In this document: positions 17,307 to 25,848 of the stretch, in pieces
Layout: each line of letters begins with the position of its first letter
Position numbering within the stretch: position 1 is the first letter of the stretch
DNA from: Bacillota bacterium
GTDB lineage: Bacteria; Bacillota; Clostridia; Acetivibrionales; DTU013
Assembly (NCBI GenBank): GCA_023418915.1
Contig: JAEZYU010000079.1
Location: 19,384-83,383 of the forward strand
Length of the DNA stretch: 64,000 nucleotides
Direction of reading: 5' to 3'
Translations under genes and position numbers: made by a program
The notes under the pieces: generated by a model
What the model saw: only the letters and a program-made list of their open reading frames with translations
What the model was told of the DNA's origin: nothing
The model's database searches: none

Positions 17307-17957
17307 AACAGGTGGCAATATGCTGAGTAAATTTTGCGGCTTAGGTCAGGCAGGATTTCCCCTGAAGATACTGAAATGTCGCCAAATCAGCGGTTTCCCT
17401 TTGAATCTGCGGCTGCCGCGTTACCAACGGCAGAGCCTGATCACCACTCAGTCCACACTGCAATCCCCAGCATATTTCACTTGTAACAGTCTAGGGGTTT
17501 TCCCCAACAGTCTGTCCGCTTCCTAGCCTCTTTTGCAAATATGGTTTCGAACAGCAATAATGCGCTCATACCGGCCAGTACTCATGCATCTGATCCATTA
17601 TCCACCATACCCACTCAAGGCAGGCTACGCTGTTCGCAGCATCTTGCGATACCGCATAACAGGTTTAATCCCTGATCGTAGTCGATTTGCAGCATTTCCT
17701 TAAGTAAGCTTCGGGCTTGCCCGCATGCATTCCTCTGGTTATACCAGCTTTTCTTCCACAAGTCAGGGTCTCCACGGTAAAGGGGTCAACGCCTGCATGC
17801 CATTGCAGATCGCCCCTGAACCTTAACTCCCAGCATCAACCCACCGCTGGGCGCAGCAAGCCGACACAAGGAACTTCATCGATATGCCCTTTAACGGATT
17901 TTTAGGCCCGTCCTGAGAAGCGGCAGTACTGACTAGAATACTGCGCCACCTTGTTTT
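17307..17957 (-). ncRNA. ole: OLE RNA (ornate, large, extremophilic RNA)
   Basis: About 650 bases between ispA and oapA without a credible coding frame; the several short frames across it conflict and lack ribosome sites. Its 5' end GGTGGC (17945-17950) can pair with GCCACC at its 3' end (17311-17316), and the pairing extends through flanking AACA/TGTT to give a closing helix. Many local hairpins lie inside. A promoter sits at the right distance upstream. OLE RNAs are 600-plus bases and characteristically sit next to oapA and near isoprenoid, exonuclease VII and nusB genes, exactly as here. Family knowledge: OLE forms a membrane-bound RNA-protein complex needed for stress responses. The call rests on position, size and structure, not on a model search. 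Confidence 0.85.
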
Positions 17958-17965
17958 GGATTATC

Positions 17966-17994
17966 ATTATATCATATATGCTATATCCGATAAA
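17966..17994 (-). promoter_or_regulatory. Promoter of the OLE RNA
   Basis: Exact TATAAT (17966-17971) with a weaker TTTATC (17989-17994) at 17 bases spacing. It predicts a transcript start near 17958, at the 5' edge of the closing helix. Confidence 0.65.
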
Positions 17995-18081
17995 GAATTA
18001 CTAAAGTGCTAATTTGAACAAGGCAAGCCTCGTTTTTGTCATTATGTCGATTTATCGTCGCTATGCTTACTGATAATATTA

Positions 18082-18095
18082 ATAACAATTGTTAT
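18082..18095. promoter_or_regulatory. Perfect 14-base palindrome upstream of OLE RNA
   Basis: ATAACAATTGTTAT is its own reverse complement. It lies about 90 bases upstream of the OLE promoter and 56 bases after the ispA stop, and is a candidate operator. The rest of 17958-18150 is AT-rich with no gene. Confidence 0.4.
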
Positions 18096-18150
18096 CGATA
18101 TATGTAAAGTATAGAGCAGTCATTTTTTCACTTAATGAAGCAGCATTTTT

Positions 18151-19053
18151 TCAGTTCTTCCTGTTTTTAATAAACAGAGCAAGCTCTTTCAGAAAAACAG
18201 CTCTGTCTCCAAAACACCCAAGCGCTTCTGTCGCTGAATCTACCGCCTCATCAAGGAGTTGAGCTGCCATATCGAGCCCGAACATTGATACATATGTGGT
18301 CTTATTTGACGCTGCATCACTGCCTGCTGGTTTACCCATCTGCTCAAGACTGCTTTGAACATCCATTATATCGTCCTTTATCTGGAACGCCAGACCTATA
18401 CTTTCAGCATATTTTTCAAGGCTGTCATTTTCGGCAGACGAAGCGCCGCCGATAATGGCCGCTGCAAGCACAGATGCTTTTATCAGTGCTCCCGTCTTGC
18501 ACCTGTGCATGTACTTGAGAGTCTCCTCTGATACGATACTGCCCTCTGATGTCATATCAATCGTCTGACCCCGTATCATCCCGTCAGCTCCGGCATTTGC
18601 TGCAATTAAACTCATTGCTTTTATATAAGCCTCAGAGCATTTGCCTTTTCTCAGCATATATGAGAGCATGAGCTCATATGCCTTGTTTAACAATGCATCC
18701 CCGGCAAGAACCGCCAAAGCTTCACCAAACACCTTATGGTTTGTCGGCATGCCCCTTCTATAGTCATCATTGTCCATTGCAGGCAAATCATCATGGATAA
18801 GGGAGTAGGTGTGTATCATCTCCAATGCACATGCATAAGGCATCACATCATTTCTGCCGGCACCAAGCAAGTCACATACAGCAAGAGCTAATACAGGCCG
18901 CAGCCTTTTCCCTCCGGCGGCCAGACTATATTTCATCGCATTGTATATTTCTGAGCCCGGCCTGTCATCCGTCGACAAGCTGCCGTCCAGAGCATCATTA
19001 ACGATATGTACGTAATTGTCATATTCACTCTTAAAATTTGTCATTTTGTCCAT
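18151..19053 (-). CDS. ispA: Polyprenyl (farnesyl/geranyl) diphosphate synthase
   Basis: Condenses isopentenyl and allylic diphosphates to make C15-C20 precursors. The protein is 300 aa, all helical. The first aspartate-rich motif is in LIHDDLPAMDNDDYRRG (about residue 82) and the second in FQIKDDIMDVQ (about residue 225); AAGGKRLRPVLAL lies near residue 45. I use the ATG at 19053; a GTG two codons earlier is also possible. It follows xseB by 29 bases and precedes the OLE RNA. Confidence 0.95.
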   Translation of the reverse strand: MDKMTNFKSEYDNYVHIVNDALDGSLSTDDRPGSEIYNAMKYSLAAGGKRLRPVLALAVCDLLGAGRNDVMPYACALEMIHTYSLIHDDLPAMDNDDYRRGMPTNHKVFGEALAVLAGDALLNKAYELMLSYMLRKGKCSEAYIKAMSLIAANAGADGMIRGQTIDMTSEGSIVSEETLKYMHRCKTGALIKASVLAAAIIGGASSAENDSLEKYAESIGLAFQIKDDIMDVQSSLEQMGKPAGSDAASNKTTYVSMFGLDMAAQLLDEAVDSATEALGCFGDRAVFLKELALFIKNRKN

Positions 19054-19082
19054 TTGCACCGCTTTTTATGAGAACGGCCGAA

Positions 19083-19322
19083 TCACTGTCCCTGCCCCAT
19101 GGCAGGCAGTTCCTTTTCCGTTACTCCGTTTTCTCCATCGATAAGCATGGTAATGCTTCTTTCAGCTTCATCAAGCTTCTTGCTGCAGTATTTTGTCAGC
19201 TCGACGCCTCTCTGGAAACAGCTTATCGATTCATCCAGCATCAGTTCTCCCTTTTCAAGTTTTTTCACTATTTCTTCAAGCTCTGCAGCAGCCTGTTCAA
19301 ATGTGACACCTTTATTGTTCAT
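19083..19322 (-). CDS. xseB: Exodeoxyribonuclease VII small subunit
   Basis: Small subunit of the single-strand DNA exonuclease VII. The protein is 79 aa, two helices, with the family pattern FEQAAAELEEIVKKLEKGELMLDESISCFQRGVELTKYCSKKLDEAE. It overlaps the xseA stop by 11 bases, so the two subunits are coupled. The last 20 residues are variable. Confidence 0.96.
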   Translation of the reverse strand: MNNKGVTFEQAAAELEEIVKKLEKGELMLDESISCFQRGVELTKYCSKKLDEAERSITMLIDGENGVTEKELPAMGQGQ

Positions 19323-20535
19323 CCCTATCCCCCTTGATACCTTCTACCATACAATCCAGCCTGCCGTCTGTCAGGCAAACCTCCAGCCTGTCTCCGACCC
19401 GCAGCTTATGCACTGATTTTATCAAAGTCCCATCCTTTTGCGACCTGACTATGCTGTAACCCCTTGCCAGCGAATTCAGCGGACTTAGTGTGTCGAGCCT
19501 TGCCGCAAGCAGCGACAGCCTGTTCCTGTAATCGCTGTTTATAGCCGTTAATGCCTTGTGCAGATATCTTTTCTGTACATCCAACAGCATCCTTTCCTGA
19601 TATACTCTGTTGAGTGGCTGTCTGAATGCCGCACTGCCCTCGAGTCTCTTGAGTATCAATTTTTCCATCGATGTTTTTTTGATTATTGCGTTTCTAAGGC
19701 GCATCTTAAGCCCATCAAGTCTGTTCTCCACCAATACTCTTTCCGGCATTGCAAGCTCAGCTGCCGCAGATGGTGTGGGAGCACGTACATCGGCAACAAA
19801 ATCTGCTATGGTAAAATCCGTCTCATGTCCTACCGCCGAAATAACCGGGATGCGGGATTCATAGATGCTTCTGGCAACGATTTCTTCGTTAAAAGCCCAC
19901 AATTCCTCAAGAGATCCGCCACCCCTGGCGACTATTATGACATCAACATTCCCAAGCTCATTGAAACGCCGTACAGCACCTGCTATCTGCCCTGCTGCCT
20001 GCTCGCCCTGGACCTGCACCGGATACAGCTTTATATTGACATTATAGAATCTTCTTGACAAAACATTAATAATGTCTCTGATCACTGCGCCCGTCGAAGA
20101 AGTCACCACGCCTATCGAGCCCGGTATATATGGCAGCTTCTGTTTTCCTGCCTCATCGAACAGCCCCTCAGCCTGCAGCTTCTTCTTAAGCTTCTCAAAT
20201 GCAACATAAAGTGCGCCTATCCCGTCCGGCTGCATTTCTTCAGCATACAACTGATATTGACCATCGCGCTCATATATGGAAATATACCCTCTTATTATTA
20301 CTTTCATGCCATTTTCGGGAATAAAGGCCATTGACGATGCGTTTGACCTGAACATAACACATCTCAGTACCGATTTTTCGTCCTTTAAAGTAAAATAAAA
20401 ATGACCGGAATAGTGGTTTTTAAAGTTTGATATTTCACCCTTGACCCACAGTCCCGACAGTATAATATCTCTTGAGATAAGATCCTTGATATGCTTATTC
20501 AATTCTGAAACAGTCAAAACATTCATTTCAGGCAT
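19312..20535 (-). CDS. xseA: Exodeoxyribonuclease VII large subunit
   Basis: Catalytic subunit of exonuclease VII, which degrades single-stranded DNA from both ends. The protein is 407 aa. The N-terminal OB-fold spans about residues 1-100 (LSGLWVKGEISNFKNHYSGHFYFTLKD). The catalytic core at about 120-320 contains GVVTSSTGAVIRDIINVLSRR, IIVARGGGSLEELWAFNEE and PVISAVGHETDFTIADFVAD. The C-terminal segment NSLARGYSIV is conserved. I start at the ATG at 20535, nine bases after GGCGG; a TTG overlapping the nusB stop is the alternative. Confidence 0.96.
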   Translation of the reverse strand: MPEMNVLTVSELNKHIKDLISRDIILSGLWVKGEISNFKNHYSGHFYFTLKDEKSVLRCVMFRSNASSMAFIPENGMKVIIRGYISIYERDGQYQLYAEEMQPDGIGALYVAFEKLKKKLQAEGLFDEAGKQKLPYIPGSIGVVTSSTGAVIRDIINVLSRRFYNVNIKLYPVQVQGEQAAGQIAGAVRRFNELGNVDVIIVARGGGSLEELWAFNEEIVARSIYESRIPVISAVGHETDFTIADFVADVRAPTPSAAAELAMPERVLVENRLDGLKMRLRNAIIKKTSMEKLILKRLEGSAAFRQPLNRVYQERMLLDVQKRYLHKALTAINSDYRNRLSLLAARLDTLSPLNSLARGYSIVRSQKDGTLIKSVHKLRVGDRLEVCLTDGRLDCMVEGIKGDRDEQ

Positions 20536-20540
20536 AATAT

Positions 20541-20969
20541 TCAACCGCCGTCGCTATTTTTGTCGTCATCCGCTTTATTATCCGATATTTTACTTAATAT
20601 ACCATTGATAAACGAGCCTGCATCCTCACTGCTGTATTTCTTGGCCAGCTCCACAGCTTCGTTGACTGAAACACTGTAGGGAATGTCGTCTCTGAAACAT
20701 ATCTCATATATACTGAGCCTCATTATGGAAAGGTCTATCTTTGAAATCCTGCTGATTTTCCATCCCTTTGAAAACTTTTCTATGATATCTCCGATATATT
20801 TCAAATTGGTAAATACGCCTTCTACAACATCATTTACATATGTCTTGTCGTTTCCTGCAAGAGTGTTTTCTTCAAAGAAAAGCTTCATTTGCGCTTCTCT
20901 GTCATCCCTTTGTATCTCCAACTGGTATAAGAGCTTCATTGCCATCTCTCTGGAGGCTCTTCGTCCCAT
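20541..20969 (-). CDS. nusB: Transcription antitermination factor NusB
   Basis: RNA-binding helical protein of 142 aa that joins NusE/S10 on boxA RNA to keep rRNA transcription processive. Conserved blocks are MGRRASREMAMKLLYQLEI at the start, WKISRISKIDLSIMRLSIYEI near residue 85 and VSVNEAVELAKKYSSEDAGSFINGIL near the end. AGGAGG precedes the ATG. It lies five bases upstream of xseA. Confidence 0.97.
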   Translation of the reverse strand: MGRRASREMAMKLLYQLEIQRDDREAQMKLFFEENTLAGNDKTYVNDVVEGVFTNLKYIGDIIEKFSKGWKISRISKIDLSIMRLSIYEICFRDDIPYSVSVNEAVELAKKYSSEDAGSFINGILSKISDNKADDDKNSDGG

Positions 20970-21010
20970 CGCTCTTCCTCCTTTTAACCACAGTGCAAAA
21001 CATTCCTCTC

Positions 21011-21241
21011 CTAACGGTAAGTACCGGGCGGCAGGACCCTGTCCAGAAGGTTTTTTATGTAGTTTTTGTCTTCATGCATTCTTTTTCCAATATAATAACC
21101 TACACCCGTCAATATTGCAATAAAAAGGACCTTCAGAAATCCAAGCACCAGTATAAGCACAGCCAGTACAAAGCCAGCTGCTGCGCCCTTTATCGCACCT
21201 CGGTGCTTATTGTAATACGTCAGGATTTTTTCTGTATTCAT
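21011..21241 (-). CDS. DUF2273 family small membrane protein
   Basis: Small protein of 76 aa with a hydrophobic hairpin (about residues 18-52, GAAAGFVLAVLILVLGFLKVLFIAI) and the family's N-terminal YNKHRGAIKG block. Members are encoded beside Asp23/Gls24 and AmaP genes and are thought to anchor or organise envelope-stress proteins. No activity is known. It lies 14 bases after amaP. Confidence 0.85.
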   Translation of the reverse strand: MNTEKILTYYNKHRGAIKGAAAGFVLAVLILVLGFLKVLFIAILTGVGYYIGKRMHEDKNYIKNLLDRVLPPGTYR

Positions 21242-21255
21242 GCTGCTGGCCTCCC

Positions 21256-21822
21256 TTATTCAACCCTCGGTTTATATGTGATACCGGAATAAATGCTGTC
21301 CACTATCACCTTTACACTCCTGACCGTAACACCGGATGCGTCTTCCACTGATTTTTTAACTCGTCCCTGTACCTCTTCCGTTATTACAGGAATACTCATA
21401 TCGGGCATCACAATTACCCTGACCTCTATTTCGACTCCGTCCTCTGCCTTTTTGACCAGGGTTTTGGACTCTCTCACTCCATTTGTTCTTTTTGAGGCAT
21501 TGATCGCAATATTCTCAATGGAATTGAGCGATATTTTAATCTCGCCTATATTAGTATGTTTGCTGACAGCCTTTTTATCCTTGCCGCTTCTGACTCCGGA
21601 CAGCAAAAACATAATACTCAGTGCGAAAAAGATCAATGCGACAATGAATACAGCAACTCTCAGAGCTATGGCATTATCTGTGGAAATAGCTTGTATTATG
21701 TGTCCGGATATCTCAACATATGCATCCGGAAGGATTGCAACATACATTGCAAATGCAGAGAAAACCGCAAGACAAAAAGCATATATGGCTAAAAGCACCC
21801 TAAAAAAAATATTCATAGACAT
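21256..21822 (-). CDS. amaP: Alkaline-shock-response membrane anchor AmaP
   Basis: Membrane protein of 188 aa with two N-terminal segments (about residues 5-27 and 50-75), followed by a cytoplasmic Asp23-like domain (about 90-185; IAINASKRTNGVRESKTLVKKAEDGVEIEVRVIVMPD, then IYSGITYKPRVE). In staphylococci AmaP holds Asp23 at the membrane. I start at 21822, just after GAGAGAGG. It lies next to asp23 and DUF2273, the usual set. Confidence 0.87.
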   Translation of the reverse strand: MSMNIFFRVLLAIYAFCLAVFSAFAMYVAILPDAYVEISGHIIQAISTDNAIALRVAVFIVALIFFALSIMFLLSGVRSGKDKKAVSKHTNIGEIKISLNSIENIAINASKRTNGVRESKTLVKKAEDGVEIEVRVIVMPDMSIPVITEEVQGRVKKSVEDASGVTVRSVKVIVDSIYSGITYKPRVE

Positions 21823-21902
21823 ACCACCTCTCTCTAATATCTTACTCTTTTGTAGAATTGACAAATTCCAAACAATATATTAACATTATAGTTTATTTTC
21901 CC

Positions 21903-21930
21903 AAAAAAATAAACCCCGAAGGGTCTATTA
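21903..21930 (-). terminator. Terminator between asp23 and amaP
   Basis: On the minus strand ACCC-TTCG-GGGT with A/T flanks, then a run of seven T. It follows the asp23 stop by 14 bases, so only part of the transcripts should reach amaP. A nearly identical hairpin occurs at 60238-60266. Confidence 0.75.
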
Positions 21931-21942
21931 TCAAGTACGAAT

Positions 21943-22347
21943 TTATTTCGATTTTGTCTGTTCCTCCAGAAGTTCTTTCTTGTGTTCGCGTTCTATATTG
22001 ACGCCCTGTATATGAATGTTTACTTCTACTACATTCAAGCCTGTCATATCCTCCACAGCATTTTTTACCCTCTCCTGTATGGTCCAGGCGACCTCCGGTA
22101 TCCGATAGCCATATTCTACAATGATATACAGGTCTACAGCCGCTTCCTTCTCACCGACTTCCACCTTCACTCCCTTAGACAGATTCTTCCTTCCCAGGGC
22201 TTCAGCTATGCCTCCTGCAATACCGCCGCTCATGGATGTGACACCCGGAACCTCCATCGCAGCTATACCTGCGATGATGGCAACAACTTCATCTGTGATC
22301 TTTATGGTCCCTATTTCATTAACCACACTTTGCACATTTTCTTCCAT
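21943..22347 (-). CDS. Asp23/Gls24 family envelope stress protein
   Basis: Protein of 134 aa with the Asp23 fold (about residues 10-115). Family blocks are ITDEVVAIIAGIAAMEVPGVTSMSGG and VAWTIQERVKNAVEDMTGLNVVEVNIHIQGV. The family is cytoplasmic, membrane-associated and abundant under alkaline or cell-wall stress. GGAGG precedes the ATG by six bases. It heads the asp23-amaP-DUF2273 set between spoIIIAH and nusB. Confidence 0.93.
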   Translation of the reverse strand: MEENVQSVVNEIGTIKITDEVVAIIAGIAAMEVPGVTSMSGGIAGGIAEALGRKNLSKGVKVEVGEKEAAVDLYIIVEYGYRIPEVAWTIQERVKNAVEDMTGLNVVEVNIHIQGVNIEREHKKELLEEQTKSK

Positions 22348-22422
22348 GGCTTGCCTCCATAGGTTTAATAATGTAAGTATTATAACACTTTTGCAGATTC
22401 AAGTAAAATAATATTGATCTCT

Positions 22423-23013
22423 TTAGAACATCGTGCTGATATGAATATCCGCTACCTCCACATCAGCCTGCCTCATGACTATGTCTGTGATTTGCGCCGT
22501 CTGTGAGGTTGTGAGGCTTGGAGTCTTTATTATTATATCAATGCTTCCGTTATCGGCAAACAATATAAAGCTGTCCTCAAAGCCCATTTTGTTTATCATC
22601 GTTTCGATCCTTGTTTCTCTTTCCAGGTTTTCAGTCAGTGCGATCATTTTGGTGTGAGCACTCTCTATTGTCTCAACGCTGGCGTTGATGTCCTCTGTAA
22701 TGGCTTTTAATGATTCGGAAGCTTCGCTTCTGCTTTGCTCCTTTTCCATCCTCGCCTGAACAAAATAATCATTTGCCATTTTAGACGCTGTTACGTTGGT
22801 CTGCTCCTCAATATCTCCCTCACTTAGGTCGAGGTTTGCGATGTCCAGCCCCTCATTATAAATCTCATTGTCTACATATACCGCCTCTCCAAGCTTACCC
22901 TCTGCATCGGCCGAAATGCTTCCTTGTCTGTAGCTATACTGCAGGTAGCCTGCTACAACGATCAAAAGTATCAATGCTAAAATGACTATCTGCTTTCTTT
23001 TTAATACCATCAT
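22423..23013 (-). CDS. spoIIIAH: Stage III sporulation protein AH
   Basis: Mother-cell half of the SpoIIQ-SpoIIIAH channel across the two forespore membranes. The protein is 196 aa. One membrane segment is at about residues 9-26, then a linker and a YscJ/FliF-like ring-building domain (about 85-196), with ETMINKMGFEDSFILFADNGSIDIIIKTPSL. GGGGG precedes the ATG at 23013. A 158-base gap with a copy of the AACGATGCGTTAT motif separates it from spoIIIAG, unlike the tight spacing elsewhere in such operons. Confidence 0.94.
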   Translation of the reverse strand: MMVLKRKQIVILALILLIVVAGYLQYSYRQGSISADAEGKLGEAVYVDNEIYNEGLDIANLDLSEGDIEEQTNVTASKMANDYFVQARMEKEQSRSEASESLKAITEDINASVETIESAHTKMIALTENLERETRIETMINKMGFEDSFILFADNGSIDIIIKTPSLTTSQTAQITDIVMRQADVEVADIHISTMF

Positions 23014-23100
23014 CACTCTGCCCCCTTTATGAAACTTGCAACATATTTATATTAGTTTTTTGTCCATCTTAGTAAATAATATATTCATGTGTTTTTGTGT

Positions 23101-23115
23101 TTATAACGCATCGTT
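23101..23115 (-). promoter_or_regulatory. AACGATGCRTTAT motif, copy between spoIIIAG and spoIIIAH
   Basis: Minus strand AACGATGCGTTATAA, 88 bases before the spoIIIAH start, preceded by a T-rich TTTTCTTTT tract. It lies in an unusually long gap of the spoIIIA operon. Confidence 0.5.
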
Positions 23116-23171
23116 CCAAAAGAAAATTTTTGTTTGCGGAAACTTCCTGCATCTATGCATTTTTTCTTACG

Positions 23172-23795
23172 TCATTTCTTCCTTTGAGCTACCTGGACCT
23201 TGTGTACAGGCACATCAAGAACAACTGCAACCGCATTTATTATTCTGTCTCTTACTTCCACACAGTCGGCTCCCTCGGCAACTACAAGAACGCCCTTCAC
23301 CTGTGGCTCAAGCTGCTTCAGTATTACCGGAGATTTCCCACCCGACCGCGAATCCTCATAAGTAAGCGCACTCTCGAATTCTTCTTCGCTAACGTTTCTG
23401 GTCCCGCCTTCACTGTCTTTTTCCTCGGTGTTTCCGACACTCTTTTTAATATCATAAGCAGGGACATTTTCGCTTGTAGTAGCATAAGTTATCATAACAT
23501 CAACCTTTCCAACACCCTGCACCTGATTCAAAAGCTCCTTCAGCCTGCTTTCAAGGGCATCTGATGCAGGCGCAGGCAGAGCCGTATCGTGTGCGGTCAT
23601 CCCGGCAACCTGCGGCTCGGTCTCAGTCGGAGAAATTTCCGGATCGACGCTTTTTTTGCTGAATATGGTGGAGCCAGCAATAATGATGATCACTCCGATT
23701 ATTATTATTATCGCAGTATTTTCGATCAGCTTTTTTCTGTCCTGTTTCGCAATCCATTCCTTTATTTTTCTGACGATGCCATTGAAGATTTCCAT
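23172..23795 (-). CDS. spoIIIAG: Stage III sporulation protein AG
   Basis: Forms the large ring of the feeding-tube channel in the mother-cell membrane around the forespore. The protein is 207 aa with one membrane segment at about residues 25-42 (IIIIIGVIIIIAGSTIF) and a ring-building domain from about 85 (RLKELLNQVQGVGKVDVMITYATTSE, then GVLVVAEGADCVEVRDRIINAVAVVLDVPVHKVQV). AGAGGTGAT precedes the ATG. Confidence 0.95.
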   Translation of the reverse strand: MEIFNGIVRKIKEWIAKQDRKKLIENTAIIIIIGVIIIIAGSTIFSKKSVDPEISPTETEPQVAGMTAHDTALPAPASDALESRLKELLNQVQGVGKVDVMITYATTSENVPAYDIKKSVGNTEEKDSEGGTRNVSEEEFESALTYEDSRSGGKSPVILKQLEPQVKGVLVVAEGADCVEVRDRIINAVAVVLDVPVHKVQVAQRKK

Positions 23796-23799
23796 GATA

Positions 23800-24513
23800 T
23801 CACCTCTGTATATGAGAAATAATTATGTTTTCCCTGTTTACGCCGAATACTTCCTCTATCCTTTCCGTAAGACTTGCAGCCAGTCTGGCGTCGATAACCG
23901 GTGTATCGACTTTATTACTGTCCCTGTTCCCGATGCTGACTCGTTCAACCCTTTCGACACCGGGAGTACTTATATCCACCAAAGAGCTGCTGTCCGGATC
24001 GGATGAAGGCAGACCGACGGCAGGAACTTCACCGCCCGTTCCGGCGCCTTCGCCGGTAGTTCCATCTCCTGTGTATCCCTCGGCCTCTGCCTCGATATAG
24101 ATTCTTTTGATTTCTCCGAATGTTACAGATTGATGGTCTTCGTTGATGATCACATCTGCTCTTGCACCTCTCACTCCTTCCACTTCTTTGGCCTGTCTCT
24201 CTATCTGTTCTATTATTCTGTTCCTGTATATTCCTATCGTCTGTTTCACCTGTTCCTCCTCAAGGAGCCGTCCAGCCTTTTCTATCTCCTTTCTGTCCAT
24301 AGTTCCGGCGGCGGCAGTTTGATATGCTGAAAAATCAAAGCTTCTGCCGAAAAAGCCGGTAAATGGTTCAATGATAGCGATTATGAGTATAGTTCCCGTC
24401 AAAAGGTTTACATACTTTTTGATCCTTCCCTTCGGCAGCAGCATCTCTATCATAACGATGAAGAGGACAAGCGTAACAATGTTAACTGTCCAGTTTTTAA
24501 TAAATTCAAGCAT
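23800..24513 (-). CDS. spoIIIAF: Stage III sporulation protein AF
   Basis: Channel-associated membrane protein of 237 aa. Two membrane segments at the N-terminus (about residues 8-24 and 34-52) are followed by an extracytoplasmic domain with a ring-building-like fold (GVRGARADVIINEDHQS, about 95-110) and a C-terminal block ASLTERIEEVFGVNRENIIISH. A Gly/Pro/Ser-rich linker at about 150-180 is longer than usual. GGGAGG precedes the ATG. Confidence 0.93.
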   Translation of the reverse strand: MLEFIKNWTVNIVTLVLFIVMIEMLLPKGRIKKYVNLLTGTILIIAIIEPFTGFFGRSFDFSAYQTAAAGTMDRKEIEKAGRLLEEEQVKQTIGIYRNRIIEQIERQAKEVEGVRGARADVIINEDHQSVTFGEIKRIYIEAEAEGYTGDGTTGEGAGTGGEVPAVGLPSSDPDSSSLVDISTPGVERVERVSIGNRDSNKVDTPVIDARLAASLTERIEEVFGVNRENIIISHIQR

Positions 24514-24607
24514 TCACTGCCTCCCATTCTCATTCCTTCATCATAATATTCCTACAGCAGCTGCGGATTCTTCTGACGCTCCTTCTTTGCTCAGTACACC
24601 GGCCTGC

Positions 24608-25831
24608 TTATCTAAGCATAGCGCTGAGGTTGCCTGCGCTTATCAGTGCAGTAACACATATTATGAACATGAACGCCACAGCTGCTGACAGTGCAAATAT
24701 ATGAAGCATCGAACCGGCCACATCATTAATGCAGTTAGTTATCCGACTCTCTGATATCGGCTCCAGCAAAGCGCTGGCGGCTTTGAACAGACCGACGAGA
24801 GCGATGATCTTCAACAACGGAAGCACGCATATCAGCAGAATCCCTATCATTGCTGCAAAGCCTGCGGCATTCTTAATAAGCAGCGTACAGCCGATAACTG
24901 TATCTGCGGCATCTGACAATGTTTTGCCGATAATGGGTATGAATGTGCTTATGGCAAATTTGGCTGCTTTTTGTGTTGCTCCGTCTATGACTGCGCCAAG
25001 TGACCCCTGTAATGACACGGCAATGATAAAAACCGTGAGTATGATGCCAAGCGACCAGGAAACTATCTGCTTAATTAGATTCACAAGCCTTGTAAGCTGT
25101 ATTTTTTCTGAAATATTGTTTACTATAGTCAGTATCGTCGATATAAAAACAAGTGGTACAAAGACATTTCTGATAATCGTCGCAGCAGTCTCAACTATCA
25201 GAAGCAGGACCGGGTGAAGTATACCTCCTGCGGTAATGTTTCCGCCTGATATCAGCAATGCAAGCAAAACAGGGATCGTCACATACATAAAGCCCACCAT
25301 GCTGTCAATGATACCGATCGCCATATTCATTACGGTTCCGAAGCTGACGAATAAAATAGATACTATTACTATATAGCAGACAAAGAATGCTATCTGTCCT
25401 GCGCCTTCGCTCATAAAGCTGGTTTGCAGGTTTTTCAGCAGCGCACAGATTATTACGAGAACAGTGATTTTTATAAGGATTCCAATATTTTGATACAGTT
25501 CCTTGAATAAAAACCTGAGAGCTTTACTGCCAAGGCCTTTCATATCGATATCCACCGTCCCCCTGAGCAGATCGTTCATAAATTCGTCAGCATCATATCC
25601 TCCAAGCAGATCCAAGGTTTCCTCGTCCACATATTTCTCCATTTCGTCTCTCAGTTTATCGATGCCTCCTGTTTCAGCCTGTTGATCTATGATATCAGCA
25701 GTGCTTGCATCCAACGCTGATTCGCCTCCTGTTCCGGCTTCAGCCTTACATGTCAGTGCCGGCAGTACAGCTGATGCGATTACCAGGAACAGGACTATTC
25801 TCAATTTCAATAGGATTCTTTTGTGCAGCAT
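24608..25831 (-). CDS. spoIIIAE: Stage III sporulation protein AE
   Basis: Polytopic membrane protein of 407 aa, the largest SpoIIIA channel component. A signal-like segment is at residues 8-28, a polar lumenal part at about 30-100, then about eight membrane segments. Family blocks are DEETLDLLGGYDADEFMNDLLRG and SWSLGIILTVFIIAVSLQGSLGAVIDGATQKAAKFAI. GGGGG precedes the ATG. A 94-base gap separates it from spoIIIAF. Confidence 0.96.
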   Translation of the reverse strand: MLHKRILLKLRIVLFLVIASAVLPALTCKAEAGTGGESALDASTADIIDQQAETGGIDKLRDEMEKYVDEETLDLLGGYDADEFMNDLLRGTVDIDMKGLGSKALRFLFKELYQNIGILIKITVLVIICALLKNLQTSFMSEGAGQIAFFVCYIVIVSILFVSFGTVMNMAIGIIDSMVGFMYVTIPVLLALLISGGNITAGGILHPVLLLIVETAATIIRNVFVPLVFISTILTIVNNISEKIQLTRLVNLIKQIVSWSLGIILTVFIIAVSLQGSLGAVIDGATQKAAKFAISTFIPIIGKTLSDAADTVIGCTLLIKNAAGFAAMIGILLICVLPLLKIIALVGLFKAASALLEPISESRITNCINDVAGSMLHIFALSAAVAFMFIICVTALISAGNLSAMLR

Positions 25832-25848
25832 TTGATTTTATCCCCCTG

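Noticed and set aside
17320..17905. Two plus-strand frames of 60-70 codons
   Set aside because: They lie across the OLE RNA on the opposite strand, are Pro/Cys/Arg-rich with no family match and lack ribosome sites.
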